Source of the DNA: Gemmatimonadota bacterium
GTDB taxonomy: Bacteria > Gemmatimonadota > Gemmatimonadetes > Longimicrobiales > RSA9
DNA: 12,172 nt
Direction of reading: 5' to 3'
Assembly: GCA_019689775.1 (NCBI GenBank)
Contig: JADGGV010000068.1
Span: forward strand, 1-12,172
Shown: piece after piece, positions 1 to 5,794 of the stretch
Layout: each line of letters starts with the position of its first letter
Position numbering within the stretch: position 1 is the first letter of the stretch
Translations under genes and position numbers: made by a program
The notes under the pieces: generated by a model
What the model saw: only the letters and a program-made list of their open reading frames with translations
What the model was told of the DNA's origin: nothing
Databases searched by the model: none

Positions 1-475
1 GGGCGGTCGGGGTCGGGAGGCGGCCGAGGACGGCCTGGACGTCGCGCGGGGCGTAGGCCTCGGCGAGGGCGCGCTCGACGGCGGCGGGGACGGCGACGGC
101 GGGCTCGATGCGGCGGCCGGTCTGGAACTGGAGGTCGTCGAGGGCGGCGAGGTCGAGCGGGTCGGCCATGGCGACGCGGAGCGTGCGCTCGGTGGCGGCG
201 AGGGGGAGCACGCGGAGGCGGCGGGCGAGCGCGGCGTCGACGAGGCGGAGCGCGTCGGGCGCGGGGGCCAGCGTGGGGCCGACGAACGGGATGCGGAGCT
301 GGACGGCGAGCGCGCGGGCGACAGCCTCGGGGTCGAGGCCGCGGCGCACGAGGATCTCGCCGAGGCGCTCGCGGGTGCGCCGCTGCTCGTCGAGGGCGGC
401 GTCGACGTCGGCGTCGGAGACGGCGCCGGCGGCGACGAGGAGGCGGCCGAGCACGCGGGGCGTGGTTCGCGACAT
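1..475 (-). CDS. GspE/PilB-family secretion or pilus ATPase, N-terminal part (runs off left edge)
   Basis: Reading leftward from the ATG at 475 gives 158 open codons with no stop before the window edge, so only the N-terminus is present. The protein matches the N-terminal domain (T2SSE_N/MshEN) of hexameric ATPases that drive type II secretion or type IV pilus assembly at the cytoplasmic face of the inner membrane. Two copies of the LG-x2-LV-x2-G module are visible: LGRLLVAAG at residues 9-17, followed by a Gln at 31, and RLGEILVRRG at 37-46, followed by QLRIPFV at 59-65. Next comes an alpha/beta part containing RTLRVAMADPLDLAALDDLQ (97-116) and RRIEPAVAVP (121-130), typical of this domain. 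The Walker ATPase domain would lie off the window. No Shine-Dalgarno is evident; the start was chosen because the family motif begins a few residues in. It lies 65 bp downstream of a PAP2 gene, past a hairpin. Whether it is PilB, GspE or MshE cannot be told from this part. Confidence 0.85.
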   Translation of the reverse strand, partial: MSRTTPRVLGRLLVAAGAVSDADVDAALDEQRRTRERLGEILVRRGLDPEAVARALAVQLRIPFVGPTLAPAPDALRLVDAALARRLRVLPLAATERTLRVAMADPLDLAALDDLQFQTGRRIEPAVAVPAAVERALAEAYAPRDVQAVLGRLPTPTA

Positions 476-517
476 GGCGGAGGAGACTGCGGCGGCGGGC
501 GGGGCGGCGCCATGCGC

Positions 518-541
518 GGGCCGGCCGACTCCGGCCGGGCC
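518..541 (-). terminator. GC-rich hairpin after the PAP2 gene (no U-tract)
   Basis: Arms CCGGCCG (521-527) and CGGCCGG (532-538) pair perfectly around a 4-base loop, ACTC. After one mismatch, 518-519 pairs with 540-541. The hairpin abuts the TAG stop of the PAP2 gene, whose minus-strand triplet is 541-543. No run of U follows in the minus direction, so this could be a U-less terminator, an mRNA 3'-end stabiliser or a chance GC palindrome. Confidence 0.4.
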
Positions 542-1248
542 TAGCCGGCGCCGCGCGCGCGGTCGTGCAGCGGCGCGAAGGCGCCGAGGGTGGCGGCGAG
601 CCAGACGGCGCCGACGCCGATCCCGGCGACGACGTCGGTGGGCCAGTGCACGGCGAGGTAGATGCGGGAGTAGAGGACGACGATCCAGAAGCAGGCGGCG
701 ACGACGAAGGCCCAGCGGCCGTGCCCGCTGCGGTAGACGAGGTAGGCCGCGGTGAGGACGACGCTGGTGACGGCGATCGCGTGGCCGCTCGGAAACGACG
801 GGAGCGCGAACTGGCCGCGCGGCTCGAAGAGCGCGGGGCGGTCGCGGACGAGCGTGAACTTGAGCGCCGCGTTGAGGAGCGCGCTGCCGAGCTGGACGAC
901 GGCGAGGTGCGCGGCGCTGACGCGTCGGTGCCCGAGCCAGAGCCAGACGGCGGCGATGGCGACGAGGGGCGCGAGCGAGTAGTTCGTGCCGAGCCAGGGC
1001 GCGGTGAGCATGACGCGGTCGAGCGCCGGCGAGACCGTCGCATGGATGCGGGTGAGGAGGAGGCGCTCCCAGGCGTCGCCGTGCCACCAGCCGAGGGCGC
1101 GGACGAGGAGTCCGACGGCGACGCCGACGGCGTAGGCGAGGAGCCAGCCGCAGAGGAGGAGGAGCCAGGGGATCGAGCGGAGGAGCGAGCCGGGCGGGAT
1201 CGGCTCGGCGCCGCGGGCGTCGGGCTGGCGGCGCGCTTCCTCGCTCAC
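541..1248 (-). CDS. PAP2-superfamily membrane phosphatase (second of tandem pair)
   Basis: This 235-residue integral membrane protein is of the PAP2/PgpB lipid phosphatase type. It would remove phosphate from lipid substrates such as undecaprenyl pyrophosphate or phosphatidyl phosphates at the outer face of the inner membrane. All three catalytic motifs are intact: K-x6-R-P at K130...R137-P138, PSGH at 153-156, and SR-x5-H-x3-D at S194-R195...H201...D205. H156 and H201 are the expected catalytic histidines. About six hydrophobic segments are visible (roughly 27-50, 92-107, 112-128, 157-172, 179-195, 204-224). The start is GTG at 1248, whose GTGA overlaps the TGA of the upstream PAP2 gene, implying translational coupling. 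No later start is as well placed. The substrate is not predictable; undecaprenyl-diphosphatase and phosphatidylglycerophosphatase are both possible. Confidence 0.93.
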   Translation of the reverse strand: MSEEARRQPDARGAEPIPPGSLLRSIPWLLLLCGWLLAYAVGVAVGLLVRALGWWHGDAWERLLLTRIHATVSPALDRVMLTAPWLGTNYSLAPLVAIAAVWLWLGHRRVSAAHLAVVQLGSALLNAALKFTLVRDRPALFEPRGQFALPSFPSGHAIAVTSVVLTAAYLVYRSGHGRWAFVVAACFWIVVLYSRIYLAVHWPTDVVAGIGVGAVWLAATLGAFAPLHDRARGAG

Positions 1249-2066
1249 GGGCGCGCTCCGGCAGCGCGCTCGGCCTCGGCGTCGAGGTCGCGCTCGACGG
1301 CGCGGATCTGCGGCCGGCGGTGGGCGAAGACGCGGAGCGCCGCGATGCCGGCGGCAACGAAGGCGATCCAGGCGAGGCCGGCGAGGTAGCCGGCGACGAT
1401 GTCGGATGGATAGTGGACGCCGAGGTAGACGCGGCTCACGCCGATGGCGGCGATCAGGAGGATGGCGAGGGTCCAGGTGACGGCGCGGACCGTGGCGCCG
1501 CTCTCGAGCCGGGAGACGAGGAGCGCGACGGCGGCGTAGGCCACGAAGGAGACCATGGCGTGGCCGGACGGGAACGATGCGGAGCCGACGACGGCGAGCG
1601 GGTGCACGCTGGTCGGGCGGGGGCGCAGGAACGCGTCCTTGAGCGCGACGTTCAGGATCGCGGCGCCGAGGATGCCGACGCAAAGGAGCGCCGCGGAGTA
1701 GCGGTGCTTCGTGAGCCAGAGGAACGCGGCGGAGACGAGCATCATCGTCACGAGCACGATGCCGGTGCCGAGCTGCGTGACCTCGAGCGCGACGGCGGTG
1801 AGCAGCGGCGTCCGGTGGCGCGCGAACCACCGGAGGATGGCGTCGTCGAGGGGCGCGGTGGCGCCTTCGAGCACGACCTTGGCGAGCGCGACGAACGCGA
1901 CGACGGCCGCGGCGCCGAGGAAGGCGATGGCGAGGAACGCCAGGACGGCGGGGTAGAAGCCGCGGACGTGTTGCGCGACGAAGCGGATCGTCCGATAGAT
2001 CACGTCCCAGAGGCGGGCCCGCCAGCCGCGTCCCCTGCCGCGGCGTTCCATCGGTGTGGTGTTCAT
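1245..2066 (-). CDS. PAP2-superfamily membrane phosphatase (first of tandem pair)
   Basis: This 273-residue paralogue of the next gene downstream has the full PAP2 signature: K-x6-R-P at K143...R150-P151, FPSGH at 165-169, and SR-x5-H-x3-D at S211-R212...H218...D222. A basic, cytoplasmic-looking N-terminus (residues 8-20, rich in Arg) precedes the first membrane span (about 39-66). Further hydrophobic segments lie near 100-117, 123-141, 172-185, 195-213 and 222-246. The C-terminal 25 residues are charged and probably cytoplasmic. The start is ATG 2066; an alternative ATG at 2051 would remove only five residues, and neither has a clear Shine-Dalgarno. It ends inside the GTGA start of the second PAP2 gene and is divergent from the ABC transporter genes. 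The likely role is lipid phosphate hydrolysis in envelope or polyprenyl-carrier recycling; the exact substrate is unknown. Confidence 0.93.
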   Translation of the reverse strand: MNTTPMERRGRGRGWRARLWDVIYRTIRFVAQHVRGFYPAVLAFLAIAFLGAAAVVAFVALAKVVLEGATAPLDDAILRWFARHRTPLLTAVALEVTQLGTGIVLVTMMLVSAAFLWLTKHRYSAALLCVGILGAAILNVALKDAFLRPRPTSVHPLAVVGSASFPSGHAMVSFVAYAAVALLVSRLESGATVRAVTWTLAILLIAAIGVSRVYLGVHYPSDIVAGYLAGLAWIAFVAAGIAALRVFAHRRPQIRAVERDLDAEAERAAGARP

Positions 2067-2092
2067 GACGGGGTGGGCACGGAGCACGTTGC
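2067..2092. promoter_or_regulatory. 26-bp divergent gap between PAP2 and ABC genes
   Basis: Only 26 bases separate the PAP2 start (minus, 2066) from the first possible ABC start (plus, 2093), or 41 if the ABC gene begins at ATG 2108. No convincing -35/-10 pair fits. Promoters for both directions must overlap or lie inside the opposing coding sequence, unless transcripts are nearly leaderless. Confidence 0.35.
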
Positions 2093-3019
2093 ATGCCCGG
2101 GACGGCGATGATCGCATTCGAGGCGGTGACGAAGCGGTTCGGGGCCCGGCGCGGGCGCGGGGGCGTGGAGGCGCTCTCGAGCGTGACGCTGGAGGTGCCG
2201 GCCGGCGAGGCGTGGGGCGTGGTGGGGCCGAACGGCGCGGGAAAGACGACGCTGTTCGCGCTGCTGCTGGGGTTCCTCCACCCGACGGAGGGGCGCGTGC
2301 GGCTCGGGGGCGCGGCGCCGCGGCGGTACCTGCGGCGGCACGGCGCGTCGTACCTGCCGGAGCGGTTCCGGCTCCCGCCGGAGTGGACGGTGCGGCCAAC
2401 GCTGGTGGCGCTCGCGCGGCTGGAAGGGTACGACGCGGCGGAGGCGCGGCGGCGGGCGGATCAGGCGATCGAGCGCTTCGGCCTCGGGCCGCACGCCGGC
2501 AAGGCGGTGGGCGCGCTCTCCCACGGGCTGCTCCAGCGGCTGGGGCTCGCGCAGGCGCTGCTGGGCGAGCACGAGCTGGTCGTGCTGGACGAGCCGACGG
2601 AGGGGCTCGACCCGCTCTGGCGGATCCGGTTCCGCGCCGTCGTCGAGGAGCTGCGGCGCGCCGGTCGGACCGTGCTGCTGGCGAGCCATGATCTGGCGGA
2701 GGTCGAGCGGCTCGCCGGGAAGGCGGTGCTGCTGGAGCGGGGGCACGTGCGCGAGATCCTCGACCTGGCGCCGACCGGCGGGGAGCGGACGTACCGGCTC
2801 GAGCTGGCCGGCGAGGCGCCGGCGCTGGAGGAGGCGTTCCCGGGCGCGGAGCCGATGGCCGGCGCGCCCGGCGTCTACCGCGTGCGCGCGGCGGACGCGG
2901 CCGAGCTGAGCCGGCGGCTCGCGGCGCTGCTGGATGCGGGCGCCGTCGTCGCCTCGGTGGCGCCGGCGACCGAGGCGCTGGAGGAGCGGGTGCGGCGCGC
3001 GCTGGGGAGGGAGTCGTGA
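2093..3019 (+). CDS. ABC transporter ATP-binding protein
   Basis: This 308-residue ATPase subunit has the CcmA/NatA/DrrA-type fold and powers the permease encoded next to it. Walker A is GPNGAGKT at 45-52. The Q-loop region reads SYLPERF (86-92) with Glu90 where Gln is usual, a variant I recall from this subfamily. The signature is LSHGLLQR (142-149). Walker B is LVVLDEP (162-168) with catalytic Glu167, followed by a D-loop, and the switch histidine is in SHD (198-200). After the roughly 220-residue nucleotide-binding domain comes an 80-residue C-terminal extension (about 230-308) of mixed alpha/beta character, common in this subfamily. The start could be ATG 2093 or ATG 2108; the domain naturally begins MIAFEAV at 2108, so the shorter 303-residue form is plausible. 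Its TGA overlaps the GTG of the permease (GTGA, 3016-3019). The substrate is unknown. Confidence 0.93.
   Translation: MPGTAMIAFEAVTKRFGARRGRGGVEALSSVTLEVPAGEAWGVVGPNGAGKTTLFALLLGFLHPTEGRVRLGGAAPRRYLRRHGASYLPERFRLPPEWTVRPTLVALARLEGYDAAEARRRADQAIERFGLGPHAGKAVGALSHGLLQRLGLAQALLGEHELVVLDEPTEGLDPLWRIRFRAVVEELRRAGRTVLLASHDLAEVERLAGKAVLLERGHVREILDLAPTGGERTYRLELAGEAPALEEAFPGAEPMAGAPGVYRVRAADAAELSRRLAALLDAGAVVASVAPATEALEERVRRALGRES
3002..3013 (+). promoter_or_regulatory. Ribosome binding site for the ABC permease
   Basis: A purine-rich GGGGAGGGAG stretch at about 3004-3013 sits inside the 3' end of the ATPase gene, a few bases before the GTG at 3016. It is one of the clearest Shine-Dalgarno sequences in the window and fixes the GTG as the permease start. 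Confidence 0.6.
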
Positions 3020-3783
3020 GCGCGCTCGGGCTGGTCGGCCTGGAGCTGCGCGCGCGCCGGCGCCGGCTGCTCGCGCTCGTCGCCTTCGCCGCGGTGTTCC
3101 TGGCCGCCGCGATCACGGGCCGGGTGTTGGCGACGGGAGAGCACGGCCAGGTCGACGTGAACACATTGTTCCTCGTCGGCGGACTGCCGCTGGCGTCCGG
3201 GCTCCTCGTGCTCGGCTGGATCCTCGGCCGCTACCCGCTGGTCGCGGTGCTCGTGCTGATGGCCGGGCTGGTCAGTTACGACCGCACGGAGGGGTACGCG
3301 CGCGTGTACGCGGTGCGCCCGACGTCGCTCCTCCGGATCTACGGCCTGCGGTTCCTCACGCTCGGCGCCGCGGCGTTCGCGCTGAGCGCCGTGCTGATGC
3401 CGACGTTCGACCTCATCATGCTCGGCGGGGAGTGGGCCGGCCCCGCCACGTTCGTCCTGATCCTGGCCTACGTGATCGGCTACGGCGGGCTCGTCGCGCT
3501 GCTGTCCGTGTGGACGCGGGGCGACGCCTGGATCGCGCTGCTACTCGCGCTCGTCTCGCTCGTCTGGAACGCGCTCTCGCAGGCCGGGATGCTCGCCGGC
3601 GCGCCGCCCGGGACCGTCGAGCTGATCACGTTCCTGCTCCCGCCGCAGGCGCAGTTCCTCCGGCTGGAGGGCGCGTTCGCCGACGTGAAGCCGATCCCCT
3701 GGGACGCGTTCGCGTTCATCGCCGGGTACGGCGTGGTGATGCTCGCGCTGGCGGGGCTGTCGCTCGCGGGGCGGGAGGTTTGA
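3016..3783 (+). CDS. ABC transporter permease (ABC-2-like)
   Basis: This 255-residue polytopic membrane protein is the partner of the ATPase immediately upstream. The N-terminus has a short Arg-rich stretch (ELRARRRR, 10-17) before the first span, as in ABC-2-type permeases. Hydrophobic segments lie at about 18-36, 50-70, 73-88, 112-130, 143-166, 171-188 and 232-251. A loop with polar motifs (YDRTEGYARVYAVRPTS, 88-104) lies between spans three and four and may contact the ATPase. The start is GTG 3016, overlapping the ATPase stop by four bases, which implies coupled translation and a 1:1 complex. No sequence feature reveals the substrate. Drug, lipid or Na+ export and cytochrome-type assembly are all compatible, so I assign no gene name. 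It converges with the HEAT-like gene on the other strand. Confidence 0.85.
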   Translation: MSALGLVGLELRARRRRLLALVAFAAVFLAAAITGRVLATGEHGQVDVNTLFLVGGLPLASGLLVLGWILGRYPLVAVLVLMAGLVSYDRTEGYARVYAVRPTSLLRIYGLRFLTLGAAAFALSAVLMPTFDLIMLGGEWAGPATFVLILAYVIGYGGLVALLSVWTRGDAWIALLLALVSLVWNALSQAGMLAGAPPGTVELITFLLPPQAQFLRLEGAFADVKPIPWDAFAFIAGYGVVMLALAGLSLAGREV

Positions 3784-3796
3784 CGGGCGCGCCCGT
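3783..3796. terminator. 14-bp perfect palindrome between convergent genes
   Basis: ACGGGCGCGCCCGT is self-complementary and begins at the last base of the permease stop codon, between the convergent permease (plus) and HEAT-like gene (minus). It could fold as a 5-bp stem with a CGCG loop. No T-run follows on either strand, so a bidirectional terminator is only a suggestion. Confidence 0.35.
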
Positions 3797-3807
3797 TAGA
3801 GGCGCCG

Positions 3808-4482
3808 CTATCGCTTCCAGCCGCGAACGAACGCGAGCGCCTCGAGGTGCTCCCGGGCCACCGGATGCACCACGGCGTCCGTCTGGTAGAGCCGGCGAAG
3901 GGCCGCCAGGCCAGCGTCACCGGTGTCCAGGGACAGATACTGAATAGCCGCCGGCGCAATCGGGTCGTTGGATTTCGCCACCTCGGCGAGGAACGCGACC
4001 GCGCGAGCGGTATCACCGAGTTGCGTGAGCGTCCAGAGTGTTGCGCCCCGGATCCCAACGTCGTTCGCACGCCGAACCACCTCGACCAGCTTCCCGAACG
4101 CGTGCGGATAAGGTATGGGCGGCGGCAACCCTCGCTCTGCCCGCTTCCGCGTCAGCTCCGCGATGTGGCCCGGCGATGCTGGTGCCGCCAACGCCGTTAA
4201 CGCCTCCTGCGCCGCCCGATCCGTGGTGAGCGAGCCTTGCCGGCGGTAGGACACCACGATCGCGACCAAGCTGTCGGCAACCTCATCCAGCTCCCTCAGC
4301 GAGTGTCTTCCCCCCTCCTGGTCGAGAAAACGCATAGCCGCCGCCGCAATTCCGGTCGCGCGGAAATGGGCCACCACACCGCGGGCATCGAGCGTATCGG
4401 TCGGGAACTGCGCGTGCAGACCACCGGCGCCGGTTGCGCTCACGAGCAGCGCCAAGGCGAATGTCAATTGCGTGGTTCCCAT
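3808..4482 (-). CDS. Secreted HEAT-like helical protein, function unknown
   Basis: This 224-residue protein has a clear signal peptide: a hydrophobic core at 6-19 (LTFALALLVSATGA) and cleavage probably after LHA at 22-24, so it is periplasmic or extracellular. The mature part is alpha-helical. Residues 126-224 look like two or three degenerate HEAT/PBS-lyase-type repeats; for example GIRGATLWTLTQLGD (143-157) resembles the A-helix/turn pattern. No catalytic motif is recognisable, and a Pro-rich linker (LPPPIPYP, 119-126) splits the mature region. Codon use differs from the neighbours: AGA, GGA, TTG, CAA, ACA, ATT and TTT all occur, and GC is near 70% rather than 75-87%. This suggests horizontal acquisition or weak codon selection. 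The start ATG 4482 fits the signal peptide; upstream GGGAACGG is only a weak Shine-Dalgarno. The gene stands alone between the convergent ABC pair and a 357-bp gap. Confidence 0.75.
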   Translation of the reverse strand: MGTTQLTFALALLVSATGAGGLHAQFPTDTLDARGVVAHFRATGIAAAAMRFLDQEGGRHSLRELDEVADSLVAIVVSYRRQGSLTTDRAAQEALTALAAPASPGHIAELTRKRAERGLPPPIPYPHAFGKLVEVVRRANDVGIRGATLWTLTQLGDTARAVAFLAEVAKSNDPIAPAAIQYLSLDTGDAGLAALRRLYQTDAVVHPVAREHLEALAFVRGWKR

Positions 4483-4839
4483 GGTCGTGCCGTTCCCGTC
4501 CGTACATCACCTTGACCGTGAACGACTGCCAGACGTCCAATGCGGTGAGATACGGGGTTCGCTCGTTCCGTCGCGCTTTCGCGTACGTTCCCGCTCGCGA
4601 ACGGCCGGGAGCGGGAACGGCAAACGGCTTCGCCGGACCGGATATGACGCACAAGCTGTGCGGTACCCGTGCGGATACTGTTTGGAACAGTTTCTACGGC
4701 GATCATGAATATCGCTCTGCCCTTGTTGGCATCAAGAAACTCTTGCGATCGACGACCCGCACGCGCGGCGCCCGGCCGCTGGCGCGGGTTGCGAGCCGAA
4801 ATCCGGGTCCATAACGCCAGGGGCGCACCGAGTCGCTGC
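4483..4839. other. Low-GC gene-free stretch upstream of the HEAT-like gene
   Basis: This 357-bp interval between two minus-strand genes holds no gene I recognise; short open frames on both strands have no family features. Composition drops sharply: by eye 4501-4560 is about 57% GC and 4681-4740 about 45%, the lowest in the window. A weak minus-strand promoter-like pair, TTGATG (4730-4735) and GATATT (4708-4713) with a 16-base spacer, lies about 225 bases before the HEAT-like start. A short hairpin, ACTGTT/AACAGT (4677-4682, 4686-4691), is followed by TTTC on the plus strand. A larger inverted repeat is listed separately. It could be a long leader or a decayed insertion. Confidence 0.5.
4586..4619. 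repeat. 11-bp perfect inverted repeat in the intergenic stretch
   Basis: CGTTCCCGCTC (4586-4596) and GAGCGGGAACG (4609-4619) are perfect reverse complements around a 12-base spacer. A short CGCG-CTTT-CGCG stem (4572-4583) lies beside it. The repeat sits 104 bases upstream of the HEAT-like start and 221 bases past the metalloenzyme stop. It could be an operator, a leader hairpin or a terminator lacking a U-tract. Related CGTTCCCG text recurs near 4490, so the motif may be a repeated operator half-site. Confidence 0.5.
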
Positions 4840-5766
4840 CTACTCGATCTCCAACCAGCGCAGCACGGCGGGCGCGACGTCGGTGAGCGCGCGTAGCTCG
4901 CCCAGCTCCTCGTGGCCATCTCCGGCGACGAGGGCGAGCGCGGGGTTCGTGGTGTGGCCGGCGCGGACGTCCTCGATGTTGCCGTGGTCGCTGGCGACGA
5001 CGAGGAGCACGTCCCGGGGGAGCGCGTTCAGGAGCCCGGCCAGGAACGCGTCCACGCGCTCGAGCGCGGCGACGGCCTCGGGCATGCCGCCGCGGTGGCC
5101 GACGTAGTCGGTGGCGTAGTGGGCGAAGAGCGTGAGGTCGTGCGCGCCGGCGAGCTGGGCGAGGGTGCGGCCGGCGTCCTCCGGTGCGATCGCGGGGACG
5201 TTGCGGCGGTGGAGCCGCTCGCGCCAGCCGTCGTTCGTGATCTCGCTGGCGAGGGCGCGGCCGCGCTCGAGGTCGGCGGTGTGGCGCGTGAGGACGCCGG
5301 CGCCGAGCGCGGCGAGCGGCGGGCCGGCGCGGAGCGGGCCGGGGAGGCGCGCGAGGTCGGGGCCGGCGGCGGCGACGAGTTCCTCGGGGTAGGCGTTCGC
5401 GAACGCGACGTCGCGGCCGGCATCGCGGGCGCGGGCGAGGATGCTGCGCGTGGCGACGAGCGGGCGGAGCGCGGTCGGCGTCCACGGCCCGAAGTGGCGG
5501 CCGAAGAGGCGGGGCGCATCCTCGCCGGTCAGCAGCGCGGCCTGGCCGGTGCCGCTCTGCGGGAGGCCGGGGGTGCCGAGCGTGGCGTCGAGGCCGAGGA
5601 GCGAGGCCCGGCGCGCGCGGCGCGGCGCGGCCTCGAGGAGCGGGGCCGCGCCGTCCAGCAGCGCGGTGAAGGTGGGGAGGCGCCCGGCGGCGAAGGGGTT
5701 CACCGCCGGGTCGCCGGTGCCGAGGCCGACGCCGTCCAGGAAGACGAAGAGGAGGCGTCGCCTCAT
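4840..5766 (-). CDS. Alkaline-phosphatase-superfamily metalloenzyme, phosphoglycerate-mutase-like
   Basis: This 308-residue protein belongs to the superfamily of cofactor-independent phosphoglycerate mutase, phosphopentomutase and alkaline phosphatase, which uses two metal ions (Mn or Zn). Metal-site motifs are in order: FLDGVGLG with Asp11; SGTGQ at 71-75, where Ser71 or Thr73 would be the phosphate-carrying nucleophile; D-x3-H at Asp220/His224 in DYVGH; SDHGN at 259-263 with Asp260/His261; and His271 in AGHTTNP. It is much shorter than cofactor-independent mutase (about 510 residues) and archaeal-type mutase (about 400), and the large inserted phosphotransferase domain seems reduced to residues 85-215. 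It may therefore be a phosphatase or other hydrolase rather than a glycolytic mutase. No signal peptide is present. It starts 28 bp after a propeller gene stop and may be in the same transcript. The true substrate is unknown. Confidence 0.8.
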   Translation of the reverse strand: MRRRLLFVFLDGVGLGTGDPAVNPFAAGRLPTFTALLDGAAPLLEAAPRRARRASLLGLDATLGTPGLPQSGTGQAALLTGEDAPRLFGRHFGPWTPTALRPLVATRSILARARDAGRDVAFANAYPEELVAAAGPDLARLPGPLRAGPPLAALGAGVLTRHTADLERGRALASEITNDGWRERLHRRNVPAIAPEDAGRTLAQLAGAHDLTLFAHYATDYVGHRGGMPEAVAALERVDAFLAGLLNALPRDVLLVVASDHGNIEDVRAGHTTNPALALVAGDGHEELGELRALTDVAPAVLRWLEIE

Positions 5767-5794
5767 GCCGGGTACGATCCCTTCCGGGGTCGCG

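Noticed and set aside
565..1389. Plus-strand open frame across the PAP2 genes
   Set aside because: It is Glu/Asp/Gly-rich shadow sequence antisense to intact PAP2 catalytic motifs.
2056..2691. Other-frame open reading frame over the ABC ATPase
   Set aside because: The frame gives repetitive Ala/Gly/Arg sequence; the Walker A, Walker B and switch motifs are in a different frame.
4464..4919. Minus-strand open frame across the low-GC gap, possibly a decayed gene
   Set aside because: It overlaps the metalloenzyme 3' end in another frame and shows no family I recognise, so I list the interval as gene-free rather than as a pseudogene.
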